Shown here: in pieces, positions 48,401-59,590 of the stretch
How positions within the stretch are numbered: position 1 is the first letter of the stretch
Layout: each line of letters starts with the position of its first letter
NCBI GenBank assembly: GCA_030248065.1
Contig: JASAMV010004148.1
Location: 21,754-85,753 of the forward strand
From: Rhynchonema sp. JSB1_4
Taxonomy: Eukaryota > Nematoda > Chromadorea > Monhysterida > Xyalidae
Reading direction: 5' to 3'
Length of the DNA stretch: 64,000 nucleotides
Program-made: the position numbers and the translations under genes
The notes under the pieces: generated by a model
Seen by the model: the letters and a program-made list of their open reading frames with translations, nothing else
What the model was told of the DNA's origin: nothing
Databases searched by the model: none

Positions 48401-51400
48401 ATCTGAACAATTTGCTCGATCTTTTCGTCAGTCAATCGGTTTTCAGGTGGAATATTCGGCAGCCAAGATTGTTTCCTGAAACTAGACGGAAGCTACGTGG
48501 TGTCCGCGGAGTGCGTTTATCGAAAAACTCGTGTAAAAAAATTCTGAAGAAGACCGAGTTGGATTCAGCTTGCAGGACAAAATGTTCTGGACGCAAAGTA
48601 TATGTCTGCCTGGTGCGTATACCAGCAGTGTTGAAACGTGTTCACTCGGCCACCAAAAAAATTTTGGAAAACCAAAGCCAAATCACGATAAAATATCTAA
48701 TCAAGATTCAACTCAAAAAAGCAGTACCGATGTCGCTCCCGATTCAGTCTTTGACACAAAGCGTAGGCCAATCGCAGTTTGAACGTCAGCAATCGTTCGG
48801 CATAGGTACCGACCAGATTTGACGGATGATAGTAGCTGTCCAACGCGTCGAACAAACGTTGTAGATATGGTTGTACACTGGAAGCATAACGGATAGCAGC
48901 TGTTTGGAATGGTAAAACAGAGCTTGTCTATGAGGGGTATCAAACTTTGCGATCGGTTCAGTCCTGCCTCGGTTGCCCACATCAAGAATATTTTAAGATT
49001 TAGTGAGGCCACTAAAGTGGACAACACAAGCTCGAAAAAATTCACTTGACTTGCGCATTAGGCATGACCGATCCAGATATGAACTAGTTAACCAAAGACC
49101 AAAGTAGTTGTGTTACTTCTGAAAAAAACCGAAATATTAGAACCTGTCGAGTGATTTGTTAGCACCAAGTGAATAGACAATCATGTTTGCGGACGCGTCC
49201 AGCGGGATTTTGTTCGCCGTGCCCACAACGTTGCGATCTTGGCCTGGAATTTTGCAATACTTTCATTGTCAGTCAATATTTTTGACTGAAAACCAAAGAA
49301 CGTTAACAAACGCACCAATTCCGAGCAACAGTTCGAAACTGCGCATGATGTACGTGAAAATCAGATCCCAATGCGGCGTCCAGTCGACATAGAACGGGCA
49401 TTCGAGGCACAATCTGCGAACAAACAAACAATCAAATAAAAAAAGTTCACAGAAAATATGCGAATAAGGTTGTTTGTGCTTCCAGCATACGACCAGAACT
49501 GACGGATTAATAAAAACAACATTAGCGGATTAATAACGGATTAATAAATGAATAAGTTGTGTGGAAAACACAACACAACGATCGAAGTCACGCAATACGT
49601 CAAGATCACCGCGTATGAGAACAAAATCAAAATAAAGCTCACCTGGAGAATAAATGCGCGAGCACACCGCAGCCGGGCGGCGAGTTCGGAAACTGTGTGT
49701 ACCAGAACCACATTTCATCGAACCTGGGACAAAAAAAATAAAACTCCCACAATTCTGACACATAATTTTTCGTAATTTTATTCCAACCAACCATAGTTTA
49801 GCGCCATATTCAGCGTGTTGTTCACGTGTGAGTGTTGTCGGTAAGAACAACTGCAGCAACGTGATGGCGCGCTGGAAGACTGTGTCCCACGGACATAACA
49901 TTGGTCGAACCTGCGAAAACGTGTGGTCTTAGAGATCTCGGGGTACCCGACACCCGACATCTGGAGAAAAGAGCCGACACCCGGCAGTTTTGAAAATATC
50001 CAAAAAACCGACACCCGACAAGGTGTTTTTGGACAAAAAAGGCAAAAATTTGACAACTTGCTTCATCAATGCAAGTTTGTGACTCAATTTACTAAACTCA
50101 AATGTTTCTAAAAAAATGGATCCGACAGCCGACACTTTCCCATTTTTGGTACCCTACACTCATCACCCGACATCGCTCCAAACCTAGAAGTGAACTGAAC
50201 ATAATGATATGATTCTTGTCGACTGAATTACCACAATAATTTATTAGATACCGACGTTTCGAAACCAAATCAGGTTTCCCTTTTTAAGCTAAACATGATT
50301 TGGGTTCGAAACGTCGGCAAATAAACTATTGTGGCAATTCGGTCAACAAGAATTATCTCATCACTGTGAACACAAGCCACACTCAAGTCTATCGGCTTTT
50401 GCAAGCATTTTTCAGAAATATACAGAATGAGAAATTTCCGCTTTTGCATGACTTACATCAGTTTTGCTTGATTTTTCGATCAAAACCAAAAACAGGAACG
50501 AGAAAATGCTTTCTTAATTACGCCACAGTCAAGCAAATGCTGGACAAATCAATCAGCAGGGAAAAATCCAGCTCACAAAAAAGGCCAGGAACTAACATCA
50601 CTGATGTCCTTTGTTCATTCAAAACAAAACGCCAAAGCGTCAAACCAACAACCTCAGCCAAAATTTCCGCAGTGGCCTCTTTTGGGAAGAATCGTCTGCA
50701 CTCAACAATGAGATGTCCGAGGGAATTTTTGATGTTCTCCGGCAGCAACAGAACGCCGTCTTCTTCCAGGTTTTTATAGCAGACTTTCCAGTAGATTTTG
50801 TATAGTGGTCTCCACGGCAGGGTTAGGTCATCGGGGGATAGAAGCTCGCGTTTTCTGAAAATCAATGGCCGACGCTGTCAATGTTGGTGATCGAATCGGA
50901 TTTGACTTAGCGATGTGTCGTCGTTGAATTAGATATATTCGAGCTTCACTGATCCCATTAATTTGGACAGCGAATTGTTCGTCGGAAACTTCCACGCTGC
51001 TCGAGATTAGTGGCATTCGTACGTATGCTGATTTAATCCTCAATCACAAACATTTTGGTACAAAAATCCACACTTTTTGTGAGCTTTTGACCGAAGCAAG
51101 AAAATTAGCTGACAAGTTTAGCGGATTTGGTTTCGGGAGCAACAAAGCTAGCCAGTGTGGGGGATATTACTTCCCCCACCCCAACTACACTGCTCTCATC
51201 TCCCTAAAAACAAATCAATCAAAAATGTCACTTCTGCAGCGGTCGGAAATAAAAACTCGACAAAATCCGATCAGATATCCACCCGAACTAACTGCAACAA
51301 CACCACCAGCGTGTGCGCCAGCGTTTTCACCATTCGAAATTCGAGACCCTCAATAATGAGAACGTCAAACAGCAATTGCACGAATTTGATATGGTCGTCT

Positions 51401-53852
51401 TTTGTGAAACGTCGGGAGTAGAGATAGATGTATCTGGAAAACGGATTTCATATTTTTTGTTCAGTTATTTAACTTTTTGTCCTGTCAAAAAGATTGATAC
51501 AGGAAACAAAGTAATTCGAAAAAGAAGGACGAACGTGGCGTTCAAAACCCTTTTTTCATGTTGCAAAGACGTACAGGCATAATGCATAGATTATAAATGC
51601 ACCTTGAAATTGATTAAACGAAGCTAATCTAATTTTAAGAAAGGCCAAAACACCAACTTGTCCAATTCGCACACCCAGTGCAACAGTCCGGGTCTCAAGT
51701 CACGCAGCATCACCGCTCTGGCCAGACCACCTTTGATGGCTGACAGTTGGTCGTCGGCTTCGGTATCCAGTTCTGCAAACATTAGAAATTTTTTTGACGA
51801 CATTTGCCGATTAGAAAGTTTTTTTTCAAACATAACAATGTCAACAACTCACCATGGACGTACGGCAGATGGTCCAATTGCCACAAGACTTTCTGCCATT
51901 TTGGACGCTGATGCTCACTTAACGTTGCAACACTGGCGTCTGGAAAGTGCGAAGACAGCCTTTTGTTTGATTTGATTTGACACGTGTGTGTGTGTGTGTG
52001 GTCGGTTCAATGCTGTTTTGGATACTTGCCAACTCGACTTCGTGTTTTTGAAGTCAAATTATCCTGTTCTTTGATGCCCTGTACTGGAAATTGGTTCTCT
52101 GTAAATTTTTCGACCCTTTGGGTTTATTACTCTATCATTATAACTTTTAAAGTTGTATACTTAAATTTAAATTAAAGTAAACTTAAATTTACTACTCTAT
52201 CATTATAAAAATTGCTAAATAAAACACTGCTATACACTCCTTTCACACAAAATGTAAAGAACCGGTTTTTCGCAACTATAGAGCCCCGGCCCCACCCACC
52301 AAAGGTTTTTGGGTGAAAAATTTTAATACAGTAGGTAGGTCGCCGTCCGGCGGCTGGTACAGTAAGTTGAGATTTTTGACTCAAAATGGTATAAAATTGG
52401 TACTTTTCACTCCAAATAGGCGAAAAATCGCGCGCTACGCGCGAAATTAGCGTGTTGGAGTGCATTTTCATCAATATTTCGACCTAAAAAATTTTGTTCC
52501 CCCCTAGCTCGGCCGGTTCAGTAGGTAGGTTGCCTTGCCGCCCCACATAGTAGTGGCAGGGGGGGGTTGGGGGGTTACCCCTCTCAGTACTTACCTACCA
52601 CCAGTGCTGTGGCTGGGGGGTCCCCCCCCAATGGTACCCTACCCGCCCCGGCCTGGTACGCTACCCCCTACCCGCCCCGCTCTGGTACCCTACCCCCTAC
52701 CCGCCCCGCCCTGGTACCCTACCCGCCCCGATTTTTACCCCCAAAATGCCCATTTTTCGGTCAAAAATGCCCAAATTTCGACCGAAAACCCTAAAAGTGC
52801 AAAAAATCTCGCGCTGCGCGCGATATATGCACTTTTTAGTACATGAAAACAGGCACCCGAAAAAACTTGTGTTGGACCCTACCCGCCCCGAAAAATCTCC
52901 CCCCCCCCCAAATCCTCCAAATTCCCCCCCCCCAAAATCCTAGGTACACTACCCCCCTACCCCCCCCGATTTTTTCCACCTATGTACCCTACCCGCCCCG
53001 CAAAAGTAGCCACAGCACTGCCTACCACAAAACCCGAGGGGGGTTGGGGGGGTTGAGTACTTACCTCTCACAACTCCAAATCATACCTCTCACAAGCAAT
53101 TTTATACCTTTTTAAGGCACAAATCTGTGTTTTTCGACCTTATTTTCCCAAAAATCGCGCGGCCCATAATACGTATTTTTAGGCGATTTTCGGCGAAAAT
53201 TTTGAAAGAGTACTATTTTTACCTCAATTTTTTGCCAAAATTGTATCACAAAAACGGTGTTTTTTCGCTTTTTTGGCCATTTTGGGTGACCAAAATCATA
53301 CCTCTCTCGCTTCCGGTCCCATCCCCGCATCATACTTACCTCCCACACATGGGCCTGCTGCCACTACACTGCCGCCCCACATTTTTGGTGGTACAGTAGA
53401 GGTTGCCGCCCCGCCTGGGCAGCTACGCCACTGCTGCCCCCTACCCGCCCCGGATTTTTCACGTATATGTACTACCCTACCCACCCGCCCGGCCCGCCAA
53501 AGTAGCCACAACACTGAGCAGGCGTATCCGAGTGGGCTCCCCTCCCCCAAGAACCACACGGTCTCTGACTGAGAGTGAGAACCAAACGCGAAAGCAAACG
53601 CAACCGAAACCAACCAGCAGCACTTTGACTCGGTGATGCGCCCGTATCGAGGTCGTCGTAGCCCATTTCCTCGGCTGGTGGTTCCTCATAATCAACTATC
53701 ACCTCGTTATCATCATCAAACTCAATGTCGCTGTCGTCACTGCCAGATGACTGCAATTCAACAAACAAAATTGTTGTTGCAAAAACGCTCGTTTCGTTAT
53801 GGTGGGTGAAGCAATTAAAAATTGTGACATTGTCGGCCTCCAAACTCACCAT
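30250..53852 (-). CDS. PSME4: Proteasome activator complex subunit 4 (PA200/Blm10)
   Basis: About 48 exon blocks follow vertebrate PSME4 in order. N-terminal landmarks are 51776-51657 ([20 protein letters not shown]), 51436-51288 ([17 protein letters not shown]) and 50857-50640 (LPWRPLY...[11 protein letters not shown]). Middle landmarks are 47715-47580 ([20 protein letters not shown]), 46370-46205 ([18 protein letters not shown]), 42540-42380 and 39000-38830. C-terminal landmarks are 37985-37780, 36620-36440 ([12 protein letters not shown]...ESRDPRR-like), 35865-35720 (QCEWR...NVRERLG), 31695-31555, 30855-30730 and 30400-30250. PA200 is a HEAT-repeat ring that caps the 20S proteasome, mainly in the nucleus. 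The final residues YYV fit the HbYX motif that docks into the 20S alpha ring. The start codon at 53852-53850 is directly followed by a GTGAGT donor; exon 2 is 53750-53615 and encodes an acidic [14 protein letters not shown] segment. Introns hold several transposons. Individual exon edges are approximate. Confidence 0.95.
32474..34127. mobile_element. Giant palindromic TTAA-flanked element (piggyBac-like MITE)
   Basis: The 1,646-bp element is 32478-34123, with TTAA on both sides. It starts AGGGCTCGGGACA and ends with the inverse TGTCCCGAGCCCT. The arms stay complementary, imperfectly, almost to the centre near 33300; for example GAAGCAATGGTTTGAGCGAC pairs with 32728-32748, and GTAGCTATCGAACGATATAT pairs with 33370-33390. 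TTAA is the piggyBac target. No transposase frame is seen. It lies in a late PSME4 intron. Confidence 0.78.
36080..36278. mobile_element. Tc1/mariner-like MITE, second copy
   Basis: The element 36082-36276 has inverted ends AAGGCAAACTACGCCAACAC and GTTGGTGTAATTTGCCTT, with TA on both sides. It is the same family as 15453-15643. It lies in a PSME4 intron. Confidence 0.72.
42765..42862. repeat. Inverted AAAAACCGTTTTTT repeats
   Basis: Several facing copies of AAAACCGTTTTTT and AAAAAACGGTTTTT occur here and again at 46443-46482 and 46745-46762, in PSME4 introns. They look like ends of a foldback family whose limits I could not define. Confidence 0.45.
44821..45556. mobile_element. hAT-type MITE with CTGAACAG duplication
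   Basis: The element 44829-45548 (720 bp) has imperfect inverted ends CGGGGATCGACGTCGGT and ACCGACGCCGATCCCTA, flanked by the 8-bp repeat CTGAACAG (44821-44828, 45549-45556). It is non-autonomous and lies in a PSME4 intron. Confidence 0.78.
50213..50355. mobile_element. Short foldback element around 'GACGTTTCGAA'
   Basis: ATTCTTGTCGACTGAATTACCACAATA-type left arm and TATTGTGGCAATTCGGTCAACAAGAAT-type right arm pair over about 50 bp (described here in part), separated by a 30-bp loop. The arms contain CCGACGTTTCGAA and its inverse. It lies in a PSME4 intron. No target duplication was resolved. Confidence 0.55.
52538..53379. mobile_element. Outer hAT-type element, carrying a nested one, in PSME4 intron 2
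   Basis: The element 52546-53371 starts CATAGTAGTGGCAG and ends CTGCCACTACACTG. It is flanked by the 8-bp duplication CCGCCCCA (52538-52545, 53372-53379). It contains the inner element 52602-53020 and is itself embedded in other repeat sequence (CAGTAGGTAGGT words at about 52330 and 52520, and a GCCACAACACTG end at 53513). Confidence 0.78.
52594..53028. mobile_element. Inner hAT-type MITE (GGTACCCTACCCGCCCCG family)
   Basis: The element 52602-53020 (419 bp) starts CAGTGCTGTGGC and ends GCCACAGCACTG, with the 8-bp duplication CCTACCAC on both sides (52594-52601, 53021-53028). Inside, CCTACCCGCCCCG recurs about eight times. It is the reverse-orientation monomer of the dimer at 1448-2239. Confidence 0.87.
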
Positions 53853-56038
53853 TTCAAGTTTTTGAAGCCAACACTAAACTCAGATGAGCCCTATAATCAA
53901 ATACGAATTGTTCTTTTTCTTTTGCGGGACGGGATCTCTCGGCCTTTTGGTGGATCGTTGTTCGTGATCGTGCGTGGACCGTGCGTGACCAATTTTTGTT
54001 CTATGAACAGAAAAAATTGAGCAAGAAGTGACCAAAAATTGCTTGTACAATAGCAAATGATGCACCAAACGCAACGATATTCGCAATTAACAAGCCCCGG
54101 TTTGCTCAGAACGTCAGCGTTGGAAGAAATTTTGATTTTCATGCCACTGAAAATTTTGTATTTTCTTTATTTATTGCTTGCGGAGGAAGAGAACATGGAT
54201 AAAAAAGGTGGTTGGTCAAACTGTCACGCGCAGGGCCCAGATACACAGCATATACATAGATGAACGCAATTCAACTAACGCGATTCTGTCGCTCTCTATC
54301 TGTGTTGAAGCTTTGTTTCACGCAAATTCAGACGTGAAAATGTAAAATGTACACAGATCTTCCTGGCTGGTGCCCAGTCCAAAGAAGGCCTAGGCCCATG
54401 GATGTCGAAACCGCAAGTTGAGCGAAAGAGAAAGAGAGTTCGATTACGCTTATGCGTGCATTCTGTCTTCGATTCTAACTATCACCGTTTTTATGGGCTG
54501 ATGCTGTCGTCATGATATAGTTATTGTGCCACTGTTTCAAAATCGACCTAAAGGTGCTGTTAGTGGAATGTGACCAGGGTTGGGCAAAAAACGTTTTTTT
54601 CAAAAAAATCGTTTTAAAAAAAACGTTTTTTTTAAAACGCCCAGATGACCAAAATATGCCCCCAGAAAAATTGGAAAACGCTCATGTTGGGAAGAAAACG
54701 TGGTTAAATGAAGTAATTCTATGTGTTCTGAGGCAAAATAAACGGGTTTCAACCCTTTTCTAGCGAGTTGTTAAGATCTCATATCAGACCCGCATCATGG
54801 GACCAACTTTGGCCGGGGTCATCACTGAAAGTCAAACTCCGTATATCGACGTATCTCGACAAAGTAAAAATTGGTCGAAAATTTTTTGAAAAAAATGGGA
54901 CAAAAAATTGATTTTCCTTGATAATCAGGGTACTTTCCCTGAAAAATCAGGGAAAATCAAGGAAATTCAGGGTTTAAAAAAAAACGAAAAACGACCCAGG
55001 CGTTTTTTTTTTAAAAAAACGTCGTTTTTTTAAGAAAAAACGCCGTCGTTTTTTTTTGCCCAACCCTGAATGTGACAGACGCGATCATTTCCACATGTAG
55101 CGCAGTTAACAAAGGACATTGAGCTGCGTGGTGCGAAAACAAGTGGGTGGTCAGGGAAGAAAGAAATGTTTGTGTTCCAAACTGACAATATGCGCACGTA
55201 AACTCATCAAAATATGTGAGGGAATGCAAGTGGGCAAACGACATCATTTATCAAACTTTGCGTACCTGATCAGCCATATCCAAACTACTCGAGTTCAAGA
55301 GTGAGCACGCACACCGATGTGGCATGATGGTCAAACGAGAAATAAATGAATTCGATTGAGTATACCCCAACGAGGCTGATGGTATATAATGATAAAATGA
55401 TAACTGAAATAATCATTAAAACAGGTGTGCGCAGCAAAATTAGAAATTTTATTGAATTTCATAACGAATACTTTTTTCTTTTTACATGTTTACAAGCACG
55501 GAAGGTGACTCACATCCGCACTTTGAAACAATCAACCTGCAATGGATATCAATACCTGCGTACAACATACACGGGTAAGTTTAAAAATGTAGGTAAACAA
55601 GTCAACGATGACATTTCATTGACGGTCGATGTTGTAAATTGTAAAGTTATTATGTGCTGACGAAATTTTTCGGTATACATGGTTGATTTGGTCTCAGTTT
55701 TTGGCAGTGCGGCTGTTCTATTATTTTTCTTGCGTTTGCAGGGGCGAGCTTTTTTCGAAAGTGTATAAATCTCTAGCTTGCGTCGCTCACTTTGAGTGGT
55801 GAGTGTTTCGACGCAAAATACGCAGAAACAAAAACCGAACACAAGAATCGATTTTATTGCAGCTTAGAATACAGGAAAAAGTGGAATAAATCTGCAGAAC
55901 GAGCAATAAGAATGCCACTCAATTCAAATATTACGTGAGGCAGCACACAATTTTTTGAGAATCAGTGCATTCCAATAGACCCGTTGTCAAGAACTGAAAG
56001 TGATAGAGGCGTGGAATGACGCATAAACACAAGAATTG
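53853..56038. other. Intergenic upstream of PSME4
   Basis: Apart from the hAT element at 54575-55068 there is no gene I can support. TTTATT at 55853-55858 (minus AATAAA) may be the poly(A) signal of the glycosyltransferase-like gene ending at 56039. Confidence 0.45.
54567..55076. mobile_element. hAT-type MITE (CAGGGTTGGGC termini)
   Basis: The element 54575-55068 (494 bp) starts CAGGGTTGGGCAAAAAACG and ends GCCCAACCCTG after a T-rich CGTTTTTT segment. The 8-bp duplication AATGTGAC flanks it (54567-54574, 55069-55076). It is non-autonomous and lies upstream of PSME4. Confidence 0.88.
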
Positions 56039-58378
56039 TCAGAAGAACTGCGCTCCTATCCCCTGATCACGAGAATTAAGGAACCAAAGTTCAACAAATA
56101 TTGCCATGTACTTATAAGTCCATCGAGGAAGCATGTTTCTGAGCGGGACGTAAAAATAATACACAATATTGAGCAAGCCCTGTTTTTCCTGCGACGGTGG
56201 CACTCGGGGAACGAATCCAGTGGAGAACTTTTGAATTGCCGCGCGCACTGATTCAGGTTGGCAGGTTGTCGCCTGATCATCAAGGAAATTCAGTCCGTAT
56301 TTTCGCATCTCAGCCATTTTCAAATGTGGACCACCCGAGACGCCGTCCATTTGTATCAAACTTGGAGGTGGGAACTTCGTGTGGTTACTGTAGAGCCATT
56401 CCCAGCCGCTAACGATTCTGAAACATCAAATGATCAAATGGAAAAGATACCAATCTCAAAGTTATATTTTGGGACCTGGCACCTGGCTTGTTTACCAAGC
56501 TCCTTTGTATCATTGGAGATGCAATCGCACTGACGATGACCCGCTGCGCCACTCGTCTGTCATATACAGCACAAAACTTCCAAGTTTTGACAAAAAAAGA
56601 CGTCCCCGACCTGTAAGGCATGTAGCCGCATGTCAACTTGCCGACGTCACAAAAAGCCATGAAAATGGCAATGTCCTGCAGCGCGTATTGCATCTGATAG
56701 TGACTCAAATCGCTGATGGCTGCTTTGGCCCGGGCAGTTGGTCGGAAGAAAAGGTTGGCACCGTTCAGGCTGAAAAATGGGTGAAAATGACATTGAACAG
56801 TTGAAAAGCTAACCATCATCAGAGGAATGAACAAGATACGAACCATTAAGCTATTTGATCTGTTTTCCACACGTTTTCCAAAATCGAATAAAAATCTAAA
56901 CCAAACCAACTCTCTGTTTCTATTCGACTCCTCGTCGTAACCCTGTCGATCAGCCAGAACATCCAGTTCATCCAAAGTCGCATTTCGTTCCAAATCAAAA
57001 TCGAACAGGTTCTGTCTCCAGAACGTGTCCTGCAGTTCGACATTGTGGTCATTGATTTGACCTTGCACAACCTTAACTTGCTGTCACTGTAACAAACCTG
57101 TTGAATAATCCAAACGGGCACTTCTGCTTTGAGAATCGCGGACAGAATTTGATTTTTCAGCGCGAAAAACGCCATGTATCGAGGAGTCGAAATTTTGAAG
57201 GGCTCCTGTAAACGGAGCGGTTGGTGGTTGGTCAGCTCCAATAATACTTTTTGTGCGTTTCCAGTAATGTTTCAAGCGAATTTGCATATTTGCATAGAAT
57301 TAGCAATACGGCCTATTTGCAAATAATAAGTTTTTTTGCAAACGAAGCCCATCCCAGACACAGTATTGTGCAGGACTTTAAAAAAAATTGTATGACATTT
57401 TCCGGTGTCAAGACTAGAATTATGCGCTCAAGAAAAATTCATGGTATGAAAAGACGGTTTCAATCTGGGTGTGTGCTATGCACATGAATTGAGTTGAAAC
57501 CGATCTAAGGGCACAAAACCACAAAATACAAAATAACCAATCAGCGCGCACCTGCAGCCAATCAACATGCAGATGCAATGCCCTGGTCTCTGGCCAATCA
57601 TCGTGCTGCATCATCATTCGAGCTTGATCGGTTACGGTAATGATGAACGTTCGACTATGGACTCCATCGAAGTGACGGGTGTTGCACAGCCAATTGCGTA
57701 CGATTGGGATCACGTGATGGTTGAAGATCTGGCATCGGATGGGTTATAGTACTTCAAACTCGGAGGTCGACGGTTTAGACGTTTATAGGTTAAACCGGAT
57801 CTGACCGATTACCACCAGAGGTTTCACGTCCCTGTGTGACACCCGTGGCGGTTTGATTGGATCGGTAGTAGGTGGAATCGCCGGCGCTACTTACGATCAC
57901 CAAAGTTCGATACCAGAGTCGCTAGTAATGAAGATTGTGCACAATTATACATCTGACAGAGAAATGCGTGACGGAGAAGCGTGTGGTTTGAAATTAGTTT
58001 TAACATTCGCACAGTGCAGCCGACTCATGTTTCATCGAAAGCACGACACCAAACACAACAATATCAAGACACCATGGCAGCTCAGCTTACCAGAACAGCG
58101 GGCGCCTTGCCAGTTTCTTGATGGAAAGTTTTCAGCCGCCGAAGAAAATCGTTGAAGTCGTCATTCTCGAAAAGCAATTCATTCAACGTTGAATTATTCA
58201 GATGTGACTTGATGTAGGCGCTCGTTTGAAAAATTGTGTCAACTTTTTGCACCACAATTGTCATAAAAATGGCGAATATTATTCCAGCAAAACCCAACAC
58301 CGCGATTTTGAACCAGGACGACACAAGCAAACTGTCATTTACTCCCGACTGCTCTTTGCTCTTTTGCTTTTTGGCCAT
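56039..58378 (-). CDS. Type II membrane protein, probable Nucleotid_trans/GT77-like glycosyltransferase
   Basis: Six exons with consistent phases: 58378-58091, 57728-57552, 57205-57098, 57029-56911, 56769-56611 and 56417-56039 (stop), 409 aa. Residues about 25-44 (FKIAVLGFAGIIFAIFMTIV) form one membrane span after a Lys-rich start, as in Golgi type II enzymes. The lumenal part reads KAPAVL-IFNHHVIPIVRNWLC, then YMAFFALKNQILSAILK, then VPVWIIQQ-DTFWRQN, then NGANLFFRPTARAKAAISDL with a later 'QDIAIF', and IQMDGVSGG..K near the end. This order (Rossmann start, 'K...L', acidic D..W motif, 'G..F.RPT', 'D' near 'DQ' position, late G..K) matches what I know of PF03407 enzymes. The classical DxD is replaced by QQDTFW. 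The substrate is unknown. The family is an inference; the gene model is firm. Confidence 0.68.
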
Positions 58379-59499
58379 TTTTTTATCTGAAACAAAATGT
58401 TATAGGTACTACAGGTTGACCAAATGAAACAGATTTTTTTCTGCCACGACTATAGTACTTTTTATCTTGCATGAAAAACACCGAACATTAGGGAACTGTG
58501 CTTGCGTGCATTTCTCCGAAAATCGGCCATGTCATGGCCTTCACAGATTGCTACCGCGCGTGCGCTTTCCATTATCAAGGTTTTTTATGTCACTTCTTCA
58601 GCTTCCGTACTATGTTGTAGATAATGTACCAAATATGCACGGTAGACTTCATACGGTTAGTATGAAGAACATGTAATATAATGAGCACGATATTCGCAAG
58701 AATCCTGCAATTTTTTTCGATGGTTTTCCTCAATTTTTTTTACCACAGGAGTGATCAAAGGTTATTTTGCATGCTTTTTTGTTTTGTACTTTGAACTCAT
58801 TTTCGTGCTCAGAATCCGGAAACAGGTACTACGGTGTACAAATATCCCAATATTATGTATATTCTTCAGAAACGTTGTTTAAAACCGTGGTGCTAGTTTG
58901 ATCAGCCGCGTCGAGAATCTACCATAAAATTGGTTCTCAATTGTTACGTTTTTTTACCGTTTTATTCAAATATCACATTTTATATTTAGACGAAAAAGAC
59001 GCATGGAAAATTATCATTTTCTTAAAAATCGTCAGCCAAAAATAAAAAAATGATATAAAAATGTGTGGACATGTGATCACTTGGATTTTATGCAAAGGTG
59101 GGCAGCAGGAAATAGCCAATTGCATGAAACGTTATTTTAGTCACCTGTGAAACATCAGCTGCTCCCAAGCCCACTGACATGAATGAAGAGACACACGTAA
59201 TAAGCCATTCATTGTGTACATGAAATACTGATTTAGCCAAATTCTGAAATTATAACCGCAGCGACATTGAAAATGAAAAGTATTGACAAAATGAATGTGA
59301 GAGAAAATATGCCATCGGCTTTTTTGCATTTATTTGTGGGCTGCGAAAATATGAAACATGAGCAGATTGCAAGAAAACCGATGCAGAAAATCAGCGTAAA
59401 ACACTCAATGGAATAGAATACAGCAGGCGACAGGAATAAATAGCGACAAATTTGACGTTTTTATCATTGTTTATAAAAAATTTATGTTTTCACTCAACA
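58379..59499. other. Intergenic, nothing recognised
   Basis: AT-rich sequence. A TTTCAG acceptor-like site on the minus strand sits 7 nt before the ATG at 58378, so the 5'UTR of that gene may be spliced on from elsewhere. Confidence 0.4.
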
Positions 59500-59582
59500 T
59501 CACTTCTCGGATTCGGACGCGGCGGCGGCTGGCTCTTCACTCGTCGGCGCTGCTTCACCGTTCTCTTCCACTTTCGGAGCAT
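59500..59582 (-). CDS. Possible last exon of an unidentified gene, acidic Ala/Glu tail
   Basis: After a CTCTTCAG acceptor at 59583-59590 the phase-1 frame reads (D)APKVEENGEAAPTSEEPA and a short Ala/Ser/Glu run ending EK, then TGA. The GC-rich, codon-like composition stands out from AT-rich surroundings. I could not find an upstream exon. The acidic tail is generic and gives no family. Confidence 0.4.
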
Positions 59583-59590
59583 CTGAAGAG

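Noticed and set aside
49930..50175. Block of CCGACACCCGACA words that might be a transposon
   Set aside because: Repeated words are visible, but I could not define inverted ends or a target duplication.
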